Assembly (NCBI RefSeq): GCF_026914185.1
Contig: NC_070558.1
Location: 7,573,501 to 7,637,500, forward strand
Length of the DNA: 64,000 nt
Reading direction: 5' to 3'
From: Puccinia triticina
Taxonomy: Eukaryota > Basidiomycota > Pucciniomycetes > Pucciniales > Pucciniaceae
The notes under the pieces are model-generated. The model saw only the letters and a list, made by a program, of their open reading frames with translations. It was not told where the DNA came from and did not search any database. The first letter of the stretch is position 1; each line of letters starts with the position of its first letter. Shown one piece after another: positions 54,895-64,000 of the stretch. The position numbers and the translations under genes are program-made.

Positions 54895-55291
54895 GGGTGT
54901 AACAGCTGTGCTACACGCGTTTTTCTGTATCTCCAAAAACAGATGGCAAGATGTCATAAGTACAGAAATATTTTTTGGATATTCTGGATCCTCCCACATC
55001 CACAAATCAAAAACGCTTTTTTTCAACTTTCTTTATTGAAGTGGTAGTCCTTTGAAACTATGAAGCAGTGTCATTTGGGCGCTATTTTCAGTGCAGCTGT
55101 TTTGAGCTTTCAAATTCACCTGCTTCATGGATTTAAAGCCACATAATCCCAGTGCCAAGAATACAAAGATGCACTTTTGATTCCTGGTTGCAGGAGAATT
55201 TTGAATATCCAAAATAATCTGTGTACTTCTGGCATCCTGCCATCTATTTTTGGAGATACAGAAAAAAGCGCGTAGCACAGCTGTTACACCC
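54895..55291. mobile_element. MITE, 397 bp, about 100-bp terminal inverted repeats
   Basis: GGGTGTAACAGCTGTGCTAC at the left end is mirrored at the right end, and similarity continues through TTTCTGTATCTCCAAAAA, AGATGGCA and TTTTGGATATTC for about 100 bp. TAA lies at both borders, offset by one A on the left, which fits a 3-bp target duplication but is not certain. The middle holds TTTGAAACTATGAAGCAGTG and TGCTTCATGGATTTAAAG. Confidence 0.85.
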
Positions 55292-55919
55292 TAATTTAAT
55301 TTATATCAACCGAGCTTCACCCTTTATGATCCCTTCGTTCCCTCTTCCTACTTCCGAACAAAGTTGAGGTTTTCCTATGTAATTTTAGCATGGTGCGCAT
55401 CTGTCCAACGTGGTGAAACAGCGCGCGCCGCCCGCCGACCGCTTGGCTATACAGTATGTCACTGTGGCATCCATGAACACTGGTGCATGGTGGCAGCTGG
55501 TGGCATTTGGGCTACGCTGCATGTATAACAGCCCATGTATTTATGTACATTGACCGGAGGAACAAGAAATCTGGGGGACTTTCGTGCAATCTGGGCCGCA
55601 GATGCTGGGTTAGTCCCAAAACAACAAAAAATATTTTTGCAGGGAAGTCTAGCTTTTTGGGCTCTAGATTACTTCTGGGAGCTTCCGGGAGGCTCACAGA
55701 TCTCAACGGCAAGTCACCCCACTTCGGATTGTACAGATCTTACATATTTGATGCATATCCGCCGCGGAGACCTGCGTCGTCGGGCTTTGGGGACTGCATC
55801 CATAAAAAGGTTCACATTCTAGCCCTGCCTGCGGTAGCCACCTCGCCCCGTAAATCTTTCGGAAACTTCACCTCTGACTTTCCAACTCTAACCATCCTTA
55901 GCGCACGCCACAAGTACCG
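55292..55919. other. Upstream region of the 9-exon secreted gene
   Basis: Overlapping frames (55483-55965, 55535-55822) have no motifs and conflict with the next gene. They are most likely promoter and 5' UTR sequence read by chance. Confidence 0.35.
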
Positions 55920-57352
55920 ATGTTGGCCAACGGGTTTGTTTCTTTGGCTGTGCTCGGCCTGCTAGCTCGCAGCTCTTTAGCCATAGACTGTTACCCGGAC
56001 ACTACTGTCCACAGGAAGGAATGCAAGAGGTCCGCGTCGCGTTTCCTCCCGCCAGTCTCTATGTACTCACCAAGTTTTCGAACGATGCACTCCATTCCCG
56101 TAGCGCAATATCTCAAATAGTCTACCGCGACGGCAATATCCTTGGCTCCGCATCTAAATCCTTCGGGTATATTAACGGAAACTGCTCTGTATGCCCACGT
56201 CATTTGTAACTCAGGCCTCCCGCTGAGCCCGAAGTGTTTCGTGACCGATCTAATATCTGATATAATTGACCTTAATTGACCAATGAGCAGATCATCGTCG
56301 TCAATCCCAAGGGCGCTCACGTGTACGTAGACTATGTCTTGTCGGCACCTTGCTAAGTCACAGTGGATCTAATGTAAACATTATTTGATGATGACAGCAC
56401 CAAGAAGCAAATCGAAAGCGGCTTTGAACAAATTCTCGACCAATGCAAACCAGGGGTAAGCAATGCCAGGATGTCTGATTTCGTCTACAAAGCAGGGACT
56501 GATGAGGGTATTTGTATATGTACATATAGACCGGAGGGGGCAACCTCCCAGCCAACGAGGCAGTATTTTTAAACATCGGCAACCGCGGCATTAAGCAGTA
56601 CGCGGTGTACGAGTCGGATTTCCCGTTCCGCAAGGAAGTCTGTGGACTGAACACCAATGCCCCCGACACCAAGAAGGAAGATTGTGTGAAGTATGCCATT
56701 AGATCTGTGGAGCCCAGTTTGGGTGCATAGGCCCGCTCGAATAGCCCAGCTGAACAGACGTGGTTTTCGCACTGCTTTAGGGCCTACGAGTCTTTCTATC
56801 TCGGCGGCGAGGGCGAATTCATCAATGATGGCAAACTGATGTCCTCGAAAATTACGAAGACCTACAAATCATGCACTGTGAGTCTATTTGATTTCCATTC
56901 CACCCATCTCTTACGCCTTCAGCGCGAATCCTTTGGATCAGATGCACTAGATTGACCGTGCTCTATGCCAATAGGTATCGATTTCCACGTCCGATGGATC
57001 CAACATTACCGCGTCAGTCTGCAGCCCATCAAGCTTATCTGTCTGCGATTCCTGACCCCACTCTTTAAAAATTGAATAATAACCTTCCAGAACCGGATGG
57101 AGTGTTCGTCCCAAATTCGACAAGTTGCTTGACCGGTGCAACGGCAAAGTGAGCCAACTTTTCCAACTGTTACTTTTGATCAGTCGGGTGTGAAGCCAGT
57201 AGGGAACCTTGTTGACATCGTAATCTCTGGATTAGTCTGGCGTGGTTAGCTTGAAGGAAGGAGCTCAAGGAGACAACGGCCGAGTGTTTTTGAAGACTAG
57301 GAGCAGCATTCCCTGTGGCCTGGAAGACCCCAAGAAACAAGTTTGCTACTAA
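55920..57352 (+). CDS. Nine-exon secreted cysteine-rich protein
   Basis: Exons: 55920-56029, 56104-56188, 56291-56322 (32 nt), 56398-56455, 56530-56690, 56781-56877, 56975-57012 (38 nt), 57091-57148 and 57236-57352. All joins are GT-AG and frame-consistent, giving 251 residues and no internal stop. The signal peptide is MLANGFVSLAVLGLLARSSL, cleaved before IDCYPD. The mature part has 10-12 Cys and ends VCY. It looks like two parallel modules: NPKGAH ... KKQIESGFEQILDQC and SISTSDG ... WSVRPKFDKLLDRC, each followed by a Gly-rich loop and a Cys. The layout resembles rust secreted-protein families with many tiny exons. The function is unknown; an extracellular role is predicted from the signal peptide only. 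Confidence 0.75.
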
Positions 57353-58096
57353 GTTTAAAGCTTATAACAATTGATATAGCTTTATTTGATCAGTCTTTTG
57401 CTCCTACGGCCCTTCTAAACACACACTCTTGACCTATTGATTCGCACAGAAGTGCACTCAGTGGTTTCTAAAAATTGGACACTTGATATATAATTTATGA
57501 TAAAAAAAGTCTAACCAGCCTGCCGATATTTGAGGATGAAGACAATCAGCCAATCTTTGAGTTTGAATCCAATTTGGCGAGATTGAGATTGCATCTGATT
57601 CATCCACCAATATAGGTATACGGAGGAGAAAAAAAAGAAAGAAAGATCATAGAGAAGGTGGTTGTTGATATGTTGAGTGTCTTGGGGAGCTTTGGACTGG
57701 GACACTGGAGCAGTGGCGCCCTTCCAAAATGTCTGATAATCAATTCAGATCAGGAATTATCCCCCAGCTGGAATGGCATGCCAAAGACAAGCAGGCAAAA
57801 TTTGCAAGATCAATGCAGAGCATCTGTGCCATGTCCAGTCTCTCTTTCGATTCTTTGGTACGCCGTAGTAACTGGATCTGTTCCGATTGCATTTTCAATT
57901 GTGTTATATAGGGCCAGCCAGAAGTGGTGGGACTTGTGCGCAGTGCCATGTGAGCTTGGAAGTGAGTGAGGTTGCTGTGCAAGCTAACTCCCCCCCAACT
58001 TCACGCGCCCCCCGCTCGGCGTTATCTCATCGACTTCTCCCAGCAACCTCTCTGGTCTCTCTTCTCGGACTACCCTATCCCAGCCAGCCCAGCCCC
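57353..58096. other. Intergenic and promoter region of the MAPKKK gene
   Basis: The frame of the MAPKKK gene stays open upstream to about 57887 without the features of a coding start. I place the start at 58097 because the following residues are the first acidic, family-like ones. CCCCCC tracts and CT-rich sequence at 57990-58090 fit a fungal 5' leader. Confidence 0.4.
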
Positions 58097-61000
58097 ATGT
58101 CCGCATCAGCGGCCAACCAGAATCTGCCGAACTCCGAGGAAGCCGCCGGCTCAAGCTACAGCGGCTTGTTCGGCTTGGAGGACGACGCGGACAGCCGGAG
58201 CGATGTCGACGAGTTCGAGGGCGAGGATGGCGATGATACACATGGAGACTCGAAATGGGCGTACCAGTATTGGCAAGTAGAAGGTTTCCATCATCCAGCC
58301 TTTCTTGGCGATGCCTACCATCCTGGTCCTCATCATCCATCCACCTCTCATCAACCGATGACCCCTGGTCGCAGCCAAAACCCAACCAAGAAACGCATCC
58401 CCCCATTCAAGGAGCTCAAGGGCGTGACCGCATACGACATCTCTGCGAGAAGGTTCCACGATGACGAGAGCTATATCAGCGACTTCAACCCACAGCATTC
58501 GCCCTCCATCCCCGCCCATCACCATCCCGCCGAGCTGAGACCCGAGGAGAAGGAACGCTTCGAATGGCAGGATATGCTCACCAACGTCCTGACCGGCGAG
58601 GTGCTCAGGACGGAGAAGACGAGGATCTCCGAAGTCTCCGGAGCTAAGGATACCAGCATGCGCCAGCAGGACGCCTCGAGGATGTCCGACATCTGGGTCG
58701 GACTCCGTGCCTACCTGCGCTGCCGATCCATGGCCGACGAGCAACGCTATCTAGAGGATGCCCGGCTGCAGATGGACCAGGTCCTCGAGGACGTCCGCAA
58801 GTTCAGGGTATCCTCCAGAATCCCAAAGGATGAGGCCATCCAACGGGTCCAGTCCCTGCTCCTCAGAGTCGATTGGTGCGAGACCCTCTATCCTTCAAAC
58901 AAATCCCTCGGAAGGGAACGCCCAGCCTGGAAAGAACCTGAGATCGTCTCGAAGCTCGAAACTCTGCGCTCATGGGATAACAACGTACGGGGGCTCAGAG
59001 TCCAGATCGGAATCCTACAGAAATTCATGCGTGCAGACAAGCTCGATGTCATCCATCCCAACCTACCACAGTCATCGCCAACCTCATCCTCACTCGATCC
59101 AGCTAACCAAGCCTCATCATCATCACCTCCGATCGACTCCGATCCACAGGCCCCATCCCCACCCAACTCCCAGCCAAACAACACCGGCCCAGCTAATTCG
59201 AAACCATCCAAACAACTCTTGGAACCTTCGACGTTTGTCGAAAGAATCTTGCAGGAAGGATCAGTCAATCGGCTCTTTGCACAAAACACCTTCGATAATC
59301 TGAATCGGTTGATCATCAAGGCCAAGGAGACCATGATCAAATTCCTAACCTCCTTCGAGACCTTCAGATTACCATCCTATCGAGACGACCTCTTAGTCCT
59401 CGCCAACTTTGCGCCCTCTCTGATGCAAGAAGTGCTGAGGATTCGGCTCCAAAACGTGAAGCTCTTACGAAGTGATCTCTCAGAACTCCCGCCGGTCCTA
59501 CTCCAACAGCTGACCGATGATTTCCGGACGAGCTTGACTCATGCCACTGCCGTCAAAAAGTTCTGGATGGAAATCATGAAGGCTGAGACGAATTGGGACA
59601 TGTGTTTACCTGAGGCCGAACGCCAAGCTTTTGACGAGACGCTGACGAACGCCTTGAAGTTTTTTTTCAGGCTGTTGAACACTCATATCCTAACCGGCAG
59701 TAATAAAACCTTAGACTCCAAAGATACTGAGGTCGTCGAAGGCGAATGGAGTTTTCTCAAATCTGCAGTGGCTGAGATCGAAGGGGGCGATGTACTGTTG
59801 GGTGAACATTACAGGTCAGTGAGGGATCTTCACGCTCATCTCTGTTTTCAACTCATCCCCGAAAGAGCTTCTCTTGAGATTAATTTTTTATTTTTACACC
59901 TCACAAATAATCAATCATTTCAGCACACTCACTCATCGGCTGATGTCACGGGTTCATCATTTCTTTGACACCAATCTAGACATTGCTGAGCGACGATTGA
60001 GCGCACGGAAGGTTAACGTTCCAGAATTAGTGAGGTGGAACGAGCTCATTCTGTCCTCCCTTCGTCAGCGGCATCGGAAGGTCCTCCGGTTCAGTCGGAC
60101 TATCCTTAGCCGGTTCGAAAACTCGGCCGAGTATGCACTCGAGAAATTCTCGATCGATCTCAGCTTCTTCGTCGGTGGCCTCAACGAAACCAACCACTTC
60201 TTAATCTACACCGGCAACTTCGAGCGCGATGGGATCTATCTCGTCGGCTCTCCCTCGCTCTCCCAACGTCCCGACATCGTCTCCGCCCTGCTCTCCAAAT
60301 GTTTCCATATCCACACCCAGCCGGACTACGAACCGCCACTGACACGAAACAGTAAGACCCCCGATCTTCCACAAACCGATGGATTCCAGCCTGAGCACTT
60401 CACACCAACGGGCAATCCAGCAAACGACGAGACGGCCTCGATCCACGGGGCACACTCGAATGGGAAGGTCAACTATCCCCATTACATCCTCATCCTCTCC
60501 CCTCGTGACCCATTCATGTGGACCGGACAAGTGATGAACATCGATCTGCCCAAGGTCGAGCTCGACGTTCGTGACCATCGAGTCAGGCTGGTTGCCGATG
60601 GACCCGGCCAACACCTCTATCTAGCCAAGTCAGCCTTCCTTGGCACCTTCCCCGCCTTTCGGGCACTGACGGTCGTCGACCAGAAGGCCCATCTCTTCCG
60701 CGTGAACCGGGAGATTAAGAAGATCAAACGGGCGAGCTACCGGATGAGCGAGACGGTCATCAAAAGCGTCGATCGGATCATCCTTGCCGTCAAGAAAGCC
60801 CCAGGCTCAGAGCCGCTCCTGTCAGCCTACTTCAACTTCGCCGCCGAACTTTCCGAACGAAGTATGCGGTATATGGAGAAAGCAATCCGAGAACGGTACA
60901 CGGCTCTGTTGATCCAGTTCGGGATCAAGTGGATCTCGTTCGTCTCTGACGATTGTAAGACGGACGACCTGAAGACCTTCAGGGCGGCCGTGAATGCGCT

Positions 61001-62716
61001 GGAGTTTGTGATGGAGAAGACGAAGGATGATATGATTTTAGAGCTGAGTGACGAAGAGTTCGTTCGATTGAGGTCAAAGGTGGCCAGTTGTATGTCACTC
61101 CTGATCTCCCATTTCGACGTGCTTGGGGCCCGGAGCAAGGCGGAGGCCAAGCAGCAGAAGGAACGGCTGGATGCCCAGCGCCAGGAGATGAAGTGGCGGC
61201 TGGACAACAAGATGGCGCACATGAAGGGTCGTGATTGGTCGATGGTTGCGGGGGAGGGTCGGACGGCGAAGAACCGAGAAGGGATCGACTCGGCCCTGTC
61301 GAGTCTGAGCGAGCGACGCGAGCGTTGGAAGGGCCCATTGGAGGCGCTCGATGCGGCACGGCACGAGAAGCTCGCCTCGCTCGGCCTCGCTGGCCAGGAG
61401 CTCGACCACAATGCCAGCGACAACCGCGGCCTCCTGTTCCTCGCCTCCTCCTCTTCCAACATCTCCATCCGCTGGCAACAGGGAAGATACGTCGGCGGTG
61501 GCACCTTCGGCTCCGTCTATCTTGCCGTCAACCTCGACACCGGCGACGTCATGGCCGTCAAAGAGATCAGACTGCAGGATATCACCACCGCTCCTAAACT
61601 CGTCGACCAGATCAGAGACGAAATGAATATCATGTCCCTCCTCAGACACCCTAACATCGTCGAATATTTCGGCATCGAAGTCCATCGAGATAAGGTGTAT
61701 ATCTTCCAAGAGTTTTGTGAGGGTGGTACCCTCGCCGCTCTCCTCGAAAACGGAAAGGTCGAAGAAGAACTTATCTGTCAGATGTACGCCCATCAATTAT
61801 TAGAAGGTTTAAATTATCTTCACTCCAATAATGTCGTTCATCGCGACATCAAACCTGACAGTCAGTCCGACCAGCCGCTCTCTTCATTATCTACGTATAT
61901 GCTAACCAAACCATCGGAATGATTTGCAGATATCTTGTTAGATAAGGAAGGCAAGTTGAAGTATGTCGACTTTGGCGCGGCGAAGATCTTAGCGAAAGAG
62001 TCACGAACGCTAGCCTCGAAGCGATCGAGACGGAACAGTTCGTGGATTGGCAAGGGCGGAGTGGGCGGGGGCGACAACAACACGTCGATCACCGGCGTCC
62101 AGATGAACAGCTTGACCGGCACGCCCATGTATATGAGTCCTGAGGTCATCAAGGGCGAGGAGTTCGGCAGACCCGGGGCTATGGATATCTGGAGCTTGGG
62201 ATGCGTCGTACTGGAATGCGTGACCGGGAAAAGACCGTGGAGTAATCTGGATAACGAATGGTGCGTGATTTCGTCTTGATGGTAATTGATTGCAGATCGC
62301 AATACCCATCAATCATTTTGAATTTTTTTAGGGCGATCATGTTTCACATCGGTATCGCCACCAAACATCCACCGTTGCCGGATCCGCAAGAGTTATCGGA
62401 GCTAGGGATCGACTTTATCCGCAAGTCGTTGACGCTCGACCCGGTGACCCGGCCGACGACGGTGGACTTGTTGAACCATCCTTGGATGAAGGATTTGGCG
62501 GCGTGTTTGATGGAGATGAACGAGGACAACGAGGAGTTCAACACCTCTACCTCCAACCCCATCCACCCCTCTTCCTCCTCGTCCGCCTCCACTTTCGACC
62601 TCGGCCAGCAACCACTGTCCACCTCAAATATCGTCAATCAGCTCGACGCTGTCTCTCTTCATGCACAGAAAACCGCGCTGGATAGCTTGCCTGAGGTCGA
62701 GGAAACCGACGCTTGA
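58097..62716 (+). CDS. SSK2: SSK2/SSK22/Wis4-type MAP kinase kinase kinase
   Basis: Four exons: 58097-59814, 59924-61860, 61930-62260 and 62332-62716, all in frame; 1456 residues, close to the size of yeast Ssk2 and fission-yeast Wis4. The N-terminal half has the family block WQDMLTNVLTGEVLRTEKTR (about residues 155-175) and a long helical regulatory region (WNELILSSLRQRHRKVLRFS). The protein kinase domain lies at about 1089-1382: glycine loop GGGTFGSVYLA, VAIK-type Lys in MAVKEIRL, catalytic loop HRDIKPDN split by intron 2, DFGAAKIL, activation-segment GTPMYMSPEVIKG, and the C-lobe DPVTRPTTVDLLNHPW. It should phosphorylate the Pbs2-type MAPKK in the HOG osmostress pathway, downstream of a Ypd1/Ssk1-type relay (family knowledge). 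The gene is intact. The gene symbol is by family; orthology is not tested. Confidence 0.92.
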
Positions 62717-62857
62717 ATTCTCCCCCCTCCTTTTTTTCCTCTCCGTCTGCAACCCCAATCAACCGCCATCTCCAGCTCACCCTCTCCCCCTTTTTGTGGC
62801 TCTTTCTCCCTCTCTCACATAACCTATAAACGTTTTCTTCTCTCTCTCCCTCCCCCC

Positions 62858-62858
<1 letters not shown>

Positions 62859-62903
<45 letters not shown>
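62859..62903. repeat. 45-base poly-C tract
   Basis: An uninterrupted C run preceded by CTCTCTCTCCCTCCCCCCA, about 140 bp after the MAPKKK stop codon, probably in its 3' UTR or just beyond. A homopolymer of this length may differ from the true genomic length. Confidence 0.9.
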
Positions 62904-64000
62904 TTCCCTGTTCGCGTTTACTGAGGGCAGTAAAGTAGGGCGGTAGACCGATCTGCAAATAATGATATAGAAGACTTGGATATACACAGATAAAATATAC
63001 ACACGATTCAACGAAATAATTAATGAGCACCATGTAATCTTTTTGATATAATAAACAATTCAACTAAGTTAATGTTTAAACGTAGATCATTGTTGTACAA
63101 AAGTGTCCGCTCATGGCAAGGCACAATAGTCTATGTACATATGTTCCCGTTTGTTGTACGTTCGATGTTGGATACATAGAGATGCTTGGTCACGTAAAAT
63201 CATATAACTGTAAAATCGTAAACTTCCGAGCAGAAAACAGATGTACAGTGGGTGAGCTGATGTTTGAGTCTACGTTTTTTGTTGCAGAAGCTCCGGCCAC
63301 AGAACAGAACTTCCAGAAGTCATGGCATTGGCTACAGGGTGAAAGATAAGTTGCCCAGTGGCAAAATGATTATGAGGTAGAGCAAGGAAAATTGAAAAAT
63401 GCGAAAATTATCTAATTGAGGGGCTCAGCTAATCAACTCCCAAGGATTCAACTTGCGTCAGATGTCCAGAAGACCAAATTTTGATGTCCGGCCCCAGTCC
63501 CCGGGACCAAAAATTGACCCGGGGCAAATTTGGGAGTTGGAAGTCAAATTATTTAATGCAGATTACAGCTCCACTTGTTGAACAGGTCTGATGATGGATT
63601 ATGGTTGGGCCAACCCAGCTGTTATGGTCAAGTCTGTAGGAGAGGAAGAGAGGATCTGCGGAGCAAAGGTCTGGGGGTTCTGGATCCAAGATGGTTGTAG
63701 ATTGCAGGATGAGGGAGCAGTCTGGGATCTCCAGGCTCTCAAACCTTGAGAGTGCAGTCTGTGACATGTGCGTGTAAGCTATGTGCATGGAAGCCTGCAC
63801 TGCAGAGCTCGCACCACGGCTCATAACATTGTCCCCCCTTTAATGCCCAAGCCTCCCCCTTGTACAGTTTGATCATGAAAAAAATTCTCCTCTTTTGGCT
63901 CTGCATTCTATCCCCAGGCAGCATTAAAAAATCCCATGGGAAAAAGCTTGCTATCTTACTTTCTTCTCCACATCTGTTGGTGTTTGGCCGCCGCCTCCGG
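62904..64000. other. No recognisable gene
   Basis: AT-rich flanking sequence. Frames at 63113-63349 (plus) and 63824-63549 (minus) show no motif, start context or introns that I can support. CCCCAGTCCCCGGGACC at about 63493 is a short palindrome-like stretch. Confidence 0.4.

Noticed and set aside
55483..55965. A 160-codon frame before the secreted gene
   Set aside because: It overlaps the signal-peptide exon in another frame and resembles nothing.
55991..56320. A 109-codon minus-strand frame
   Set aside because: It lies opposite the 9-exon secreted gene, whose exon joins, signal peptide and Cys pattern are far stronger evidence.
60827..61796. Long minus-strand frames of 225-233 codons
   Set aside because: They are antisense to the MAPKKK kinase region and arise from its codon bias.

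Overview
The window looks like nuclear DNA of a basidiomycete, most probably a rust fungus (Pucciniales, Puccinia-like). Its genes have many short GT-AG introns. Its transposon families (DUF6589-type proteins with RecQ-like helicases, KDZ transposases with TET/JBP dioxygenases, DDE_3 transposases, Ty1/copia) and its low-similarity secreted-protein genes are typical of rust genomes. The species is an inference, since no rRNA or barcode gene is present.

Layout. 0-9 kb: a palindrome array, an intron-containing tRNA-Phe-like gene, a convergent pair of mobile-element genes (DUF6589-like protein 1365-4153, RecQ-like helicase 6476-4160, stop codons 6 bases apart, each with one in-frame TGA), then a block of palindromic repeats and a MITE. 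9-23 kb: copia fragments, a TIR element holding a minisatellite, a decayed DDE_3 transposase, a 2.2-kb minisatellite of 33-bp units, and a MITE. 23-31 kb: a KDZ-type cassette made of the 3' half of a KDZ transposase (minus), a TET/JBP-like dioxygenase gene (plus) and an HMG-like gene (minus). A roughly 215-bp tandem repeat cuts off the transposase N-terminus. 31-43 kb: the inverted partner of the 33-bp minisatellite, two decayed members of a gene family with a shared C-terminal SAM-like domain, a copia element, a second palindrome array, a hAT-like MITE and an inverted minisatellite. 43-52 kb: a cysteine-free secreted protein gene, two more SAM-like family members and a second DDE_3 transposase. 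52-63 kb: the ordinary gene-rich part, with a seven-helix membrane protein, a 9-exon secreted cysteine-rich protein and an intact SSK2/SSK22/Wis4-type MAPKKK of the osmostress (HOG) pathway.

The first 52 kb is largely a transposon graveyard. Most recognisable coding sequences there carry in-frame TGA codons, frameshifts or insertions, while the four host-like genes (43.9-45.7, 52.5-54.5, 55.9-57.4 and 58.1-62.7 kb) read through cleanly. The most notable observations are the KDZ-TET/JBP-HMG cassette, the DUF6589/RecQ pair, the four-copy SAM-like family with a MITE insertion whose excision would restore the frame, and several families of palindrome or minisatellite arrays with reproducible edges. 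All exon boundaries are read by eye from splice consensus, frame and family resemblance. No alignment or search was run.
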